Source: Acidiferrobacter thiooxydans | GTDB taxonomy: Bacteria > Pseudomonadota > Gammaproteobacteria > Acidiferrobacterales > Acidiferrobacteraceae | Assembly: GCF_003333315.1 (NCBI RefSeq) | Contig: NZ_PSYR01000001.1 | Coordinates: forward strand, 1,018,501 to 1,082,500 | Reading direction: 5' to 3' | Length of the DNA stretch: 64,000 nucleotides | Shown here: in pieces, positions 15,645 to 24,895 of the stretch | Position numbering within the stretch: position 1 is the first letter of the stretch | Layout: every line of letters begins with the position of its first letter | Notes under the pieces: generated by a model | Databases searched by the model: none | What the model was told of the DNA's origin: nothing | The model's input: the letters and a program-made list of their open reading frames with translations, nothing else | Position numbers and translations under genes: made by a program

Positions 15645-16517
15645 ATGGCGCACGCTGACAAAGCCCGCCAGGGCATAGCGTTGTTCGGGGCCCAGGGTCA
15701 GCTCGGCCGCGCGCTTGCGCAGGTCCTGGCCGGACTGGGCCCTGTGCATACCTTAAGCCACGCAGATTGTGATATCGGGGACGAGACGGCGGTGCATGCC
15801 GCGGTGCGGCGCCTGCGCCCCGGGGTCATCGTGAATGCCGCCGCCTATACGGCCGTCGACAAGGCAGAGGCGGAGCGCGACACGGCGCTGCGCATCAATG
15901 CCTATGGCCCAGGGTATCTGGCCGATGCCGCCTTGTCCGTCGGGGCCTGGCTTGTGCACTACTCGACCGATTATGTTTTCGATGGGACTGCGGGGCGCCC
16001 CTATCGGGAGGACGACCTCACAGCCCCCCTCAACGTCTATGGAGAGAGCAAGCGCCTGGGCGAGGAGGCGGTGCTGGCACGCCCCCTTACGGCCTTCGTC
16101 CTGCGCACGGCCTGGCTCTATGATCGCGAGGGCCGAAACTTTCTGACGACCGTTCGGCGATTGGCCGCGAACGGGCCGCTCCGCATCGTCTGCGACCAGT
16201 ACGGCAGTCCGACGCCGGTAACCGTCCTCGCGCAAACGACACGCGCGATTCTTGTGCACCCGCGGGCCGCAGACTGCGCCGGGCTCTATCATGCAGCGTG
16301 CGATGGCGCAACGAGCTGGCACGGCTTTGCCGAGGCCATCGTGCGGTCGTTCGGATTGGCGGTCGCGGTGTTGCCGATTACGACGGCTGATTATCCCACT
16401 GCGGCGCATCGCCCGGCCTACTCGGTGCTCGACGGTGCTCGCCTGAAGGAGCATCTGGGGATCACCCTGCCCTCATGGGATCAGGCACTCGCCGACCTGT
16501 TCATGGAGAGGCCATGA
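15645..16517 (+). CDS. rmlD: dTDP-4-dehydrorhamnose reductase
   Basis: 290 aa, short-chain reductase fold. The nucleotide-binding loop is LFGAQGQLGRALAQ (about residues 11-24). The family segment VNAAAYTAVDKAEAE, the active-site STDYVFDGT and the YGESK catalytic Tyr-Lys pair follow. It makes dTDP-L-rhamnose for cell-surface polysaccharide. The other rml genes are not nearby. The start at 15645 is preceded by GAGGGGCGG; a longer open frame upstream is not conserved. Its stop overlaps the tsaB start (ATGA). Confidence 0.92.
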   Translation: MAHADKARQGIALFGAQGQLGRALAQVLAGLGPVHTLSHADCDIGDETAVHAAVRRLRPGVIVNAAAYTAVDKAEAERDTALRINAYGPGYLADAALSVGAWLVHYSTDYVFDGTAGRPYREDDLTAPLNVYGESKRLGEEAVLARPLTAFVLRTAWLYDREGRNFLTTVRRLAANGPLRIVCDQYGSPTPVTVLAQTTRAILVHPRAADCAGLYHAACDGATSWHGFAEAIVRSFGLAVAVLPITTADYPTAAHRPAYSVLDGARLKEHLGITLPSWDQALADLFMERP

Positions 16518-17170
16518 ACCTGCTCGCCGTCGAGACCGCGAGCGCATTCGTATCAGTGGCCCTGAAGATCGATGGCGTGGTTTACGAGCGGGGGCTGCGC
16601 GATAGTACGGCGCGGGCCGAGACCGTACTCGATCTGCTGCGCGTTTTGTGCGCCGACCTCCGATGCGATCTTAGCGTAGTCGATGTCATAGCCTTCGGGC
16701 GTGGTCCCGGATCGTTTACCGGTCTGCGCGTGGCCGCGGCCGTGGCCCAGGGGCTTGCGTATGCGCGCGACCTGCCGGTCGTTCCGGTCTCGTCGCTTGC
16801 GGCGCTCGCGCAGGAGGCCCCTGGGCAGCAGGTGCTGGCGGCCCTCGATGCCCGTCGTGACGAGGTCTATTACGGGGTCTACAGGCGCGAGGCCACGGGT
16901 CTGGTGGTGGCCTGCGGGGAGGAGCGCGTGGCCCCGCCGGAGCGGGTGGTGTGTCCGGCGGATACGGACTGTGCGGTCGGTAGCGGCATCGACCATTATA
17001 GGGACCGTTTTGGAGAGACGTTGCCGAAGCGGCATGTCTCGGACCGCTCACCCACGGCGCGTGCGGTGCTGGCGCTGGCCGAGGAGGCCTATGAGCGCGC
17101 GGCGTTCGTCCGCGCCTGTGCCGCGGTACCGGTGTATCTGCGCGACGACGTGGCCCACATCCGATCATAA
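16514..17170 (+). CDS. tsaB: tRNA threonylcarbamoyladenosine biosynthesis protein TsaB
   Basis: 218 aa, ASKHA-fold protein that pairs with TsaD and TsaE in making t6A37 of tRNAs. Family marks are LLAVETASAFVSVAL at the N-terminus and GRGPGSFTGLRVAAAVAQGL near residue 65-84. It lacks the catalytic residues of TsaD, as expected for TsaB. The start overlaps the rmlD stop, so the two are translationally coupled. A mutS2-like gene follows after 19 bp. Confidence 0.92.
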   Translation: MNLLAVETASAFVSVALKIDGVVYERGLRDSTARAETVLDLLRVLCADLRCDLSVVDVIAFGRGPGSFTGLRVAAAVAQGLAYARDLPVVPVSSLAALAQEAPGQQVLAALDARRDEVYYGVYRREATGLVVACGEERVAPPERVVCPADTDCAVGSGIDHYRDRFGETLPKRHVSDRSPTARAVLALAEEAYERAAFVRACAAVPVYLRDDVAHIRS

Positions 17171-17189
17171 GCCTGCCGGGAGAGACGAT

Positions 17190-18755
17190 ATGGACGCTGA
17201 TCTCGATGCCTTGGAATTTGCCGCTGTCCGACGCCTCCTGGAGCGCTTGACGGCCACCCCCTACGGGGCGGACGCCGCGCGTGCGCTGGTCCCGGCCCCT
17301 GATATTGGGGCCGCCCAGGCCTTGCAAAGGGCGGTGACCGCCGCGCGGCGCGCCATTGAGCAGGGTGCGGCCGCCCTGCCGCGCTTGCCGGATATTCGTG
17401 CGGCCCTGCGCCAGGCCGGCCAGGCGCGCGCGGCGTTGGCCGGGACCGCGCTTGCCCATATCGCCCAACTGATGCGTGCCGGCACGGCGCTACGCGCCTT
17501 GTGCGCGCAGTATCCGGACCTGTATCCCGATGAAGGGGCCCTGGCGGGTGCGCCGCAGCTGCTCGCACAGCTCGATGCTGCGGTGACGCCGGGCGGGCGC
17601 GTGAATGACACGGCGAGCCCGAGGCTCGCGGAGCTGGCCCAGGAGATGAGCCGCGGGCGTGCCGACGTCGAGGACTTGCTAAGACAACGCCTGGCGGCCC
17701 TCGGCGCCGCCGATGAGGGCGATGATGCCATTGTCAGCAGTGGATCGCGGCTCCTTCTGGCAGTGGCCCCGCAGGTTGCCGATACCATCAAGGGCGTACG
17801 TCGTGGACCGGCCGGCCATGGGCGCCGTTATCTCGTGGAACCTCTGGAGGCGGTGGCCGCCAATAACCGCCTTGAGGCATGCGCCGGACGGCGCGACGCC
17901 GAGGAATTGGCTGTGCGCCGGACATTGACCGCCGAGGTCGCGGCCGCCCTCGAGGCCCTCGAGGCCCTGCTGGGGGCAGTCACCTGGATCGACCTCGCGT
18001 TCGCCGCCGGTCACCTCAGCATTCACATGAACGCGCACGCCCCGCGACTCGTGCCGGAACCGCTCTTGCGGCTTACCGCCGTGTACCATCCGGCCATGCT
18101 GCTGGCCTTCGCCGATCGCCGTGGTCCCTGTCCCGTGCCGCTCTCGATCGCGCTCGATGATAGCCACCCCATGCTGCTTGTGACCGGTCCCAACACCGGC
18201 GGCAAGACCGTGGTCCTAAAGACCGTGGGGTTGCTTGTGACCATGGCCCATTGCGGGCTGCACATTCCGGGCGAGGGGGAGGCCGTCGTCGGTCGTTTCC
18301 GCCGGGTCATCGTCGACATCGGCGATCGTCAGAGCCTTCTCCACCAGCTGTCGACCTTTGCGAGCCATGTGGAGGTCTTGATACGGCTCTTACGCGAAGC
18401 CGACGGCGAGACTCTAGTATTGATGGATGAGCTTGGTACCGGGACCGATCCCGAGGAGGGTGCGGCGCTCGCCATGGCGGTACTCGATGAGCTCGCGCAC
18501 CGCCGTGTCCGCGGTATCATCACGACTCATTTGAGCCCCCTCAAGGGCTATGCCGCCTCCCATCCCTACTTGACCAATGCCACCATGCGTTTCGACCGCG
18601 AACGACTGGCCCCGACCTATGAACTCGTCATGGGCGAGAGCGGCTCCTCGCACGGCCTGACGATCGCCGAGCGCCGGGGGTTGGCACCGGCGCTTCTTCA
18701 GGCGGCACGCGCGCATCTTGCCCGCCTGGAGGCCGGCCGCGGCGCGCCCCCCTGA
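17190..18755 (+). CDS. MutS2-like ATPase lacking the Smr nuclease domain
   Basis: 521 aa. It carries the MutS-family core: clamp/lever helices (residues about 1-300), Walker A GPNTGGKTVVLKT (about 331), FASHVEVL and Walker B VLMDELGTGTDPEEGAAL, then IITTHLSPLKGYA. Typical MutS2 is near 780 aa and has a KOW region and a C-terminal Smr endonuclease domain; here the protein ends soon after the ATPase. The end is clean and followed by a terminator-like hairpin, so this looks like a shorter family form rather than a broken gene. The ATG follows GGGAGAGA. MutS2 proteins act on branched DNA or, in some bacteria, on collided ribosomes; without Smr a non-cleaving role is likely. Confidence 0.85.
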   Translation: MDADLDALEFAAVRRLLERLTATPYGADAARALVPAPDIGAAQALQRAVTAARRAIEQGAAALPRLPDIRAALRQAGQARAALAGTALAHIAQLMRAGTALRALCAQYPDLYPDEGALAGAPQLLAQLDAAVTPGGRVNDTASPRLAELAQEMSRGRADVEDLLRQRLAALGAADEGDDAIVSSGSRLLLAVAPQVADTIKGVRRGPAGHGRRYLVEPLEAVAANNRLEACAGRRDAEELAVRRTLTAEVAAALEALEALLGAVTWIDLAFAAGHLSIHMNAHAPRLVPEPLLRLTAVYHPAMLLAFADRRGPCPVPLSIALDDSHPMLLVTGPNTGGKTVVLKTVGLLVTMAHCGLHIPGEGEAVVGRFRRVIVDIGDRQSLLHQLSTFASHVEVLIRLLREADGETLVLMDELGTGTDPEEGAALAMAVLDELAHRRVRGIITTHLSPLKGYAASHPYLTNATMRFDRERLAPTYELVMGESGSSHGLTIAERRGLAPALLQAARAHLARLEAGRGAPP

Positions 18756-18782
18756 CGTGGCGACTTCGCGGGGGCTTTGTTT
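18748..18782 (+). terminator. terminator after the mutS2-like gene
   Basis: CCCCC (18748-18752) pairs with GGGGG (18770-18774) around an inner GCG-ACTT-CGC stem, followed by CTTTGTTT. It sits across the stop of the convergent corB gene. Confidence 0.5.
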
Positions 18783-20097
18783 ACTCGTCCTCGTCGCGCT
18801 TTTTGGTGGCCACGGCATGGGCCTTGAGGCGCGCCACCTGGATTGCGGTGCCGCGCGTGCGGACGATATCCACGAGATAGCCGTTCAAAAGCAGGCTGGT
18901 CCCGGGCGACGGTATGTCTTCCAGGTACTCCGTGATGAGTCCATTCAGGGTCTTGGGCCCGTTCAAGGGTAGCTGCCAGCCAAGCGTGCGGTTGATGTCA
19001 CGGATGCTGGTGCTGCCGTTGATGAGGAAGCTGCCGTCGGGTTGCGGGAAGATGTCCTCGGGCGTGCCCGGGGCCTGGGTGGTAAATTCACCGACGATCT
19101 CCTCCAGGATCTCCTCCAAGGTCACGAGACCCATGAGGTCGCCGTATTCGTCGACCACCAGCCCGATGTGCCGGCGCATGGTCTTGAAATTCATGAGCTG
19201 AGTGGCAAGCGGCGTGCCCTGGGGGATGTAGTAGGGCTCGAGCGCCGCCGATTTCAGGGTGTCGCGGGTCAGCCGGCCGGCGAGCGCGAGATGCAGGGCG
19301 CGGCGCACGTGGAGCATGCCGATGACGTTGTCGAGGCTGCCATGGAATACCGGCAGGCGCGTGTAATGGCTGCGTCCGAGGAGGTCCACGATCTCGTCCC
19401 AGTCGGCGCCAAGGTCGATACCTTCGACCTCGCGACGGGGCACCATGACGTCTTCCACGGTGCTCTTTTCGAGATCGAGGATGGCCAGCAACATCGCCCG
19501 GTGGGTGGTGGGTATGAGGCTACCGGCCTCGAGCACCACGGCCCGCAGCTCCTCGGCGCTCATCTGGTCGGGGGTGCGCGGCTTGACCGACACGCCGAAG
19601 GCGCGCAGTAGATGATTGGCGGTGAAGTTGACGGCCGCGACGAGCGGGTAGATGACGCGCAAAAGCGGTGTCAGCACATAGGCCGACCCGAAGGCCACGG
19701 GCTCCGGGTAGAGCGCCGCCAAGGTTTTGGGGGCCACCTCTGAGATGATGAGGATGACGAGCGTCAGCACCCCGGTGACCAGGGCCAACACGCCGGCCCC
19801 GTAGAGCCGGACGGCCATCAGCGTGGCGACCGAGGAGGCGGCGATGTTGCCGAAGTTGTTGCCGAGCAACACCACGCCCAGGACGCGGTCTGGGCGGCGC
19901 AGCAGACGACGGGCAAGACGCGCGCCCCGGTGGCCGGATTCAGCGAGGTGGCGGAGGCGGTAACGATTGACCGTCATGAGGCTGGTTTCAGCCGCGGAGA
20001 AGAATCCGGACAGGAAGATCAGAAACAGCAGTACGCCGGCCAGCATACCGAGGCGGACGTGGTCCAAGGGTCGAAGGGGCTCCTGAGAGTCAAGCAC
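18781..20097 (-). CDS. corB: CorB/HlyC-type CNNM-CBS membrane protein
   Basis: 438 aa. An N-terminal CNNM (DUF21) membrane domain (FFSAAETSLMTVNRYRLRHL, then LGNNFGNIAASSVATLMA) is followed by a CBS pair (VMVPRREVEGIDLG; YTRLPVFHGSLDNVIGML) and a C-terminal CorC_HlyC domain (DGSFLINGSTSIRDINRTLGW). CNNM proteins are linked to Mg2+ and Co2+ handling. The GTG at 20097 gives the longest product, but a TTG at 20067 has CAGGAG upstream and yields the start MDHVRLGML seen in E. coli YfjD, so the shorter form may be correct. corB-ypjD-ffh is a conserved gammaproteobacterial neighbourhood. Confidence 0.9.
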   Translation of the reverse strand: MLDSQEPLRPLDHVRLGMLAGVLLFLIFLSGFFSAAETSLMTVNRYRLRHLAESGHRGARLARRLLRRPDRVLGVVLLGNNFGNIAASSVATLMAVRLYGAGVLALVTGVLTLVILIISEVAPKTLAALYPEPVAFGSAYVLTPLLRVIYPLVAAVNFTANHLLRAFGVSVKPRTPDQMSAEELRAVVLEAGSLIPTTHRAMLLAILDLEKSTVEDVMVPRREVEGIDLGADWDEIVDLLGRSHYTRLPVFHGSLDNVIGMLHVRRALHLALAGRLTRDTLKSAALEPYYIPQGTPLATQLMNFKTMRRHIGLVVDEYGDLMGLVTLEEILEEIVGEFTTQAPGTPEDIFPQPDGSFLINGSTSIRDINRTLGWQLPLNGPKTLNGLITEYLEDIPSPGTSLLLNGYLVDIVRTRGTAIQVARLKAHAVATKKRDEDE

Positions 20098-20729
20098 GAG
20101 ACCCTACCATAGGCCGCGGTGTTTTTCGAGATTGACCCCGGGTGGGCCGCCATTCTCAATGGAAAACGCCGTGGTCGGAAATGGGTGCCACCACGGGGAC
20201 TACGGGAACCAGACGAGCGGATGCCGGACGTCGATCCCGTTGGCGGCGCGGTCGCCATGCCCGGTATGGCCGGCCGAACGGGCGGCGAATCGGGCGGGAT
20301 CGACCAAGGTCTCTCAGGCAGCGGGCACGGGGCCTGGGCGCAAGTCCCGTCGGCGCCGACCTGCCGCGCGAGATTTTCGACCCGCACGTGGGGCCGGATC
20401 AGGAAACGGCAGTGGCCGATGACGGCGCCGGGTGGCGTCGGCCCCACCGATCCCACGACCCCGCGCCCTTAAGCGCCAGGGGGGCGGGGAAGGCTGCAGG
20501 CGGCCCAGGACTTGGGTACCCGCGGTGGCCTCGATCCGATAGCGGATAGGCGCGCCAAGCAGTGAGGTTGGAGCCGTCGTCGCTTCAGGGGCTTGGTATA
20601 CGGCAAGACCCGGGTGGCCGGCTCGCGTACGAATTGCCCTGAGGGGCCAACGAATTCAATGGCCCTCTGTTTCGTTTAAAGAGGGCCTGTATCATGGCCT
20701 TCGTGTCCACTCCTCTCTAAGGCTGGCAT
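20098..20729. other. 632-bp gene-free region
   Basis: No coding frame here resembles a known protein or has a ribosome site with sensible composition. It contains one copy of a 17-bp palindromic motif (20146-20162) that recurs on the other side of the tauE-like gene, and otherwise G+C-rich sequence with short inverted repeats. Confidence 0.5.
20146..20162 (+). repeat. flanking repeat, copy 1
   Basis: GCCGCCATTCTCAATGG, containing the hairpin CCATT-CTC-AATGG. An identical copy in the same orientation lies at 21656-21672, so the pair brackets the tauE-like gene. Confidence 0.5.
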
Positions 20730-21497
20730 TTGCTGACGCTGCCATCACTCACCACGCCATGGTGGCTTCTCCCGGTATTGTTTTTCTGTCGGGGTGGGAG
20801 CCGGGTTCATCAACGTCCTGGCTGGCGCGGGATCCAGGTTGACCCTGCCGGTACTGATCTTTGTGGGCCTCGACCCCATCACCGCAAACGGCACCAACCG
20901 CATCGGCATTTTTGTGGAAAACGTCACCGCCGCGCGCACCTTCTGCCACCATAACCTGGTGGATTTGAAAGCGGGGGTGAAGCTCGCCCTGTGGACCCTG
21001 CCAGGAGCCATACTGGGGGCCATTGCGAGCGTTCATATCGGCAATTTCTGGTTTCAGCGCATTCTGGTGATCGTATTGGCGTTCAGCACGGCCAGCCTGT
21101 TTTCCCCGAAGAGGGCCATAGAAAGATCTGAACGTCCCGATGGCGTGGCATCGCCATGGCTGTATCCGACCATGCTGGGGCTGGGCTTTTACGGCGGCTT
21201 CATGCAGCTTGGTATCGGCTTCCTCTTCATCTTTACCCTGCGCCATTTGCTCACCAAGAATCTCGCGCACGTCAATGCCTATAAAACTCTCATTATCGCG
21301 GTGTACACGTTGCCTGCCACCCTTATCTTCGCCTGGATGGGGCAAATCCACTGGGGCTCGGCTTGATCATCGCCGCTGGCGGTATGGTCGGGGCGCGGTG
21401 GGCTACCGGGCTTACGATGAGCCGGCGTGGAGAGCTGTGGGTGAAGGTGATGATGGCGATCACCGTACTGCTGATGGCGGCCAAGCTCTGGGAGTAA
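20730..21497 (+). pseudogene. TauE/SafE-family exporter gene with two frameshifts
   Basis: Read across three frames, the product is a complete TauE/SafE membrane protein of about 255 aa. The start region (LTLPSLTTPWWLLPVLF) is in one frame; the main part (VGVGAGFINVLAGAGS, GLDPITANGTNRIGIF, GFYGGFMQLGIGFLFIF) is in another; the C-terminus (GLIIAAGGMVGARWATGL to the TAA at 21495) is in the first again. The first shift is one extra T in a T5 run (20781-20785). The second is one missing G in the run at 21353-21356. The family exports sulfite or organosulfonates, which would suit a sulfur-oxidiser. Both shifts are homopolymer indels and compensate, so sequencing error is a real alternative. The start is a TTG at 20730. 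Confidence 0.75.
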
Positions 21498-21827
21498 GGC
21501 GGATCGATCCTCGATGGGGGGCATCTGTGTTGGGGCGGGCGGGCTTTGCGCGATCGAAGGACGCCGGGACGCGCCGCCGATAGCGGCCGTTCGGGGCCGG
21601 AAGTGCCAGGACGGCGCCCCGGATCGGCCGATCCCCGAGCAAACCATATCAAAGCGCCGCCATTCTCAATGGGGGGCCATGAGGCCCGGGCCGCCCGGTG
21701 GTGGTGGAGGCATTCCCGTATGGGAGTCTGCGCCCCCGGCCTACCCGCAGATGGGCATGCCATCGGACATTCAGGATCGGTGCCCCAGGGAGAATGGCCG
21801 CCCGGACGGGTGTTGGCCGGGGCCGTC
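21498..21827. other. 330-bp gene-free region
   Basis: G+C-rich spacer between the tauE-like gene and the end of ypjD. It holds the second flanking repeat (21656-21672) and nothing else I can name. Confidence 0.5.
21656..21672 (+). repeat. flanking repeat, copy 2
   Basis: Exact second copy of GCCGCCATTCTCAATGG, 1,510 bp from the first and in direct orientation. A degenerate relative (GGCGGCCATTCTCCCTGG) is readable on the minus strand near 21790-21807. Confidence 0.5.
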
Positions 21828-22640
21828 TCAGCTGGGCAGGACCAGCTTGAACAGGAATTCGGCGCTCAGGTAGGCGAATAACAGCAGCACGAAGCCGCCG
21901 ACGGTCCAGCGCACGGCGTTGCGCCCGCGCCATCCGAACTGGCGGCGGCCTATGAGCAGGATGGCGAAGGCCAGCCATGCCACGAGCGAGAGCACGCTGT
22001 GGTGGGTGAAGGGCAGGGGGTCGCCAAACAGTTGCTCGGAGAAGAAGAACCCGCTGATGAGCGTCAGCGTAAGGAGCACGAATCCCACCTGGATCATTTC
22101 GAACATCAGGGTCTCCATGGTCTCCATCGGCGGGATCGCGCGCAGCAGCTGGGCCGGGTGGCGGCGGCGCAGGCGGCTTTCCTGGACCCACAGGACGAGG
22201 CTCTGAACGACGGCGATGCTAAGGAGGCTGTAGGCCAGGATCGAGATGACGATGTGGGCCACGAGCCAAGGATCGCTGATGCGCGTATCCTCGCTACTCG
22301 CCGGCAGGAATATCTGTCCCATGGTCGCCACCGCCGTGCTTGGCATGATGAACGCCCCGAGGCTTTCGATGGGCTTGCGCAGCGACGCCACGAGGAAGAT
22401 CGCGGCCACCGCCCAGGCATCGAGGGACAGGATGGTGCCCACGCCGAGCGTCAGATGGCCATCGTGATCGATGTCGCCTATGAGCAGGCCGGCCTGCAAG
22501 ATGACCGCCAGGGCCCCTATGAAGGCACCACGCCGGCGATCATGTTGGCCGCCCGGCGGTGATTCCAGGGCGCGCCAGTAGTAGATGCCGGCGAGCGCAT
22601 AGAGAATGACGGCCACGATATGGAAGAGGAGTTGTATCAT
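21828..22640 (-). CDS. ypjD: CcsA-like inner-membrane protein YpjD
   Basis: 270 aa with eight hydrophobic segments. It belongs to the cytochrome c assembly (CcsA/ResC-like) membrane family; conserved pieces are DAWAVAAIFLVAS, DPWLVAHIVISILAYSLLSIA and LPFTHHSVLSLVAWLAF, with the conserved histidine. YpjD in E. coli is linked to CorB/CorC function rather than cytochrome maturation, and here too corB is close by and ffh is divergent. I chose the ATG at 22640 (MIQLLFHIVA), which starts directly with the first membrane helix. Confidence 0.85.
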   Translation of the reverse strand: MIQLLFHIVAVILYALAGIYYWRALESPPGGQHDRRRGAFIGALAVILQAGLLIGDIDHDGHLTLGVGTILSLDAWAVAAIFLVASLRKPIESLGAFIMPSTAVATMGQIFLPASSEDTRISDPWLVAHIVISILAYSLLSIAVVQSLVLWVQESRLRRRHPAQLLRAIPPMETMETLMFEMIQVGFVLLTLTLISGFFFSEQLFGDPLPFTHHSVLSLVAWLAFAILLIGRRQFGWRGRNAVRWTVGGFVLLLFAYLSAEFLFKLVLPS

Positions 22641-22739
22641 AGGACAGCACGGGTAACGGTGGCAGGATAATGGCATACCTGGGGGGTTGCGGGAAGGCCC
22701 CGCGCCCGGGAGGTCGGCGATGGGTCACAGGAGACAGAG

Positions 22740-24095
22740 ATGTTCGAAACGCTGAGCAATCGTTTGCAGGGCGCGCTGCGCACCCTGCGCGGAGAGGCGC
22801 GTCTGACCGAGAAAAACATCGGTGAGGCATTGCGCGAGGTGCGGATCGCCCTTCTGGAGGCGGATGTCGCGCTGTCGACCACGAAAACCCTGATCGAGAC
22901 GATACGCACGCGGGCGCTCGGCCAGGAGGTGATGGCCACCCTGAACCCGAGCCAGGCCGTGGTCAAGATCGTGCACGACACCCTGGTGGAGACCATGGGG
23001 GCGGCATGTGACCGGCTGAATCTGGCCACCCGCCCGCCGGCGGTGGTGCTGCTCGCGGGTCTGCAGGGTTCGGGGAAGACCACGAGTGCCGGCAAGCTGG
23101 CGCGTCTGCTGCGCGAGCGTGAGCGCAAGAAGGTGGCGCTTGTGAGCGTCGACGTCTATCGTCCGGCGGCCATGGACCAGCTCGAGCGCCTGGCAGACGA
23201 GGTCGGGGTGGTCTTCTATAAAGGGTCGCCCACGGAGTCCCCGGAGGTGATCGCGCGCCGCGCCGTGGATCTGGCGCGGCGCGAGGCCATGGATGTCCTC
23301 ATCGTCGACACCGCCGGGCGGCTGCATATCGACGAGACCATGATGAACGAGGTGCGCGCCCTGCATGCCGTCACCGCGCCGATAGAGACCCTGTTTGTGG
23401 TCGACAGCATGACCGGTCAGGATGCCGTGCATACAGCCAAGGCCTTCGATGAGGCCCTGCCGCTTACCGGCGTGATTCTCACCAAGACCGACGGCGATGC
23501 GCGCGGGGGGGCGGCGCTCTCGCTGCGCGCGGTGATCGGCAAACCCATCAAGTTTTTGGGTACGGGCGAGAAGACCGACGGGCTCGAACCCTTCCACCCG
23601 GAACGTCTGGCCTCACGCATCCTGGGTATGGGTGATGTCCTGACGCTGATCGAAGAGGCCGAGCGTAAGGTCGACCGCCAGAGCGCCGAGCGTCTGGCCG
23701 AGAAGTTCAAGAAGGGCAAGGGCTTCGATCTCGAGGACTTTCGCGAGCAGATGCTCCAGATGGAGCGCATGGGCGGCATGGCCGGGGTGCTCGACAAGCT
23801 CCCGGGCATGAACGATCTCCCGGCGGCGGCACGCGCGCAGCTGCAGAATCATGACACCCGTCGCCTCGTGGCCATCATCAATTCCATGACGCCTCAGGAG
23901 CGTCGTTTCCCCGACACCATACGCGGCTCGCGCAAGCGCCGCATTGCCCAGGGTTCGGGCACCGGTGTGCCGGAAGTCAACCGCCTGCTCAAGCAATTCG
24001 CGCAGGCCCAGCGCATGATGAAGCAGATGGGCAAGGGCGGACTCAAACGCATGTTGGCCGGCATGAAGGGCAAGATGCCGGGTTTGCCGTTCTAG
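22740..24095 (+). CDS. ffh: signal recognition particle GTPase Ffh
   Basis: 451 aa. The N domain is followed by the G domain with GLQGSGKTTSAGKLA (about residue 105), DVYRPAAMDQL, DTAGRLHIDE and TKTDGDARGGAAL, then the methionine-rich M domain (MMKQMGKGGLKRMLAGMKGK). Ffh binds 4.5S RNA and signal peptides and targets membrane proteins to FtsY. The ATG follows AGGAGACAGAG. It diverges from ypjD. Downstream, rpsP is the usual gammaproteobacterial neighbour, but here an rsd-like gene follows instead. Confidence 0.97.
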   Translation: MFETLSNRLQGALRTLRGEARLTEKNIGEALREVRIALLEADVALSTTKTLIETIRTRALGQEVMATLNPSQAVVKIVHDTLVETMGAACDRLNLATRPPAVVLLAGLQGSGKTTSAGKLARLLRERERKKVALVSVDVYRPAAMDQLERLADEVGVVFYKGSPTESPEVIARRAVDLARREAMDVLIVDTAGRLHIDETMMNEVRALHAVTAPIETLFVVDSMTGQDAVHTAKAFDEALPLTGVILTKTDGDARGGAALSLRAVIGKPIKFLGTGEKTDGLEPFHPERLASRILGMGDVLTLIEEAERKVDRQSAERLAEKFKKGKGFDLEDFREQMLQMERMGGMAGVLDKLPGMNDLPAAARAQLQNHDTRRLVAIINSMTPQERRFPDTIRGSRKRRIAQGSGTGVPEVNRLLKQFAQAQRMMKQMGKGGLKRMLAGMKGKMPGLPF

Positions 24096-24198
24096 TCGCC
24101 TTGTCCCGCTGCGGCCGCTGTCTTATAGTGGCATTTGGGCAATTTATGTGTCCCCCGTAAACGACGACACGCGGGCGCACATCGGCATTGGGGGCGGC

Positions 24199-24674
24199 AT
24201 GGCCACGGCAACGAGGGGCGTTGTGGACCGGCGGGCAGCCGGGCGCGGCATGATCGAACGATTACTCGCCGAGCGTCGTGAGATGCTGGTGCTTTTCTGC
24301 CGGGTCGCGGGCCTCGACCCCTTCGCCGGCGAGGCAGTCGGGGATGGCGTACTCCAGGCCTTCTGCCAGATCCTTGTGGATTACATGGCGGCCGCCCATT
24401 TTTCCTTGTACCAACACCTCGTCGATGGCCGTGAGCGCCGCCGGGCGGTGGTGACGCTGGGGGCGAGATCTATGGGCGTATCGAGACCTGTACGCAGATC
24501 GCCATTCGCTTCAACGACAAGTACGCCCACCTCGGTGATCGCGCTCAGGCCGCCGACCTCGCGGCGGATCTCTCGGCATTGGGCGAGGCCCTGGCGACGC
24601 GCATCGAGCTCGAGGATCGGTTGATCGCCGCACTCGCGGGCGATACCGGCCGCATCGTGCCACAAGACGCGTAG
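24199..24674 (+). pseudogene. rsd: Rsd/AlgQ-like anti-sigma-70 factor gene with a frameshift
   Basis: The first frame encodes a typical Rsd/AlgQ start: MIERLLAERREMLVLFCRVA, then FCQILVDYMAAAHFSLYQHL. The remainder (IYGRIETCTQIAIRFNDKYA, LSALGEALATRIELEDRLIA, stop at 24672) is in the frame one base back. Restoring one G in the G5 run at 24459-24463 would give a single continuous protein of about 158 aa. Rsd binds region 4 of sigma-70 in stationary phase. The start at 24199 follows GGGGGCGG; a GTG at 24148 is also open. It is either a recent pseudogene or a homopolymer sequencing error. Confidence 0.75.
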
Positions 24675-24895
24675 CGCCCCCTGTGCGCGCCGCCGACGGC
24701 GGGGCCGGTCACGGCCTGCCGACGGGTGCGCGGGGTTGTACCCGGCGAGCGCCGTGATGCGCGTCTGTCGTTGGGTCTCGGCCTGCCAGCAGGCGATCAA
24801 TGGCGGGATGGATCGGATCGCATCCGGCGCTTAGGGCGAGTGCCCCGTACGGGACCATGGGCGCTGGCGCCGGTCCCGTACGGCGGCCCGCCTCG

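Noticed and set aside
20119-20549. Overlapping plus-strand frames in the corB-tauE gap
   Set aside because: Three frames are open at once in G+C-rich DNA and none has conserved motifs.
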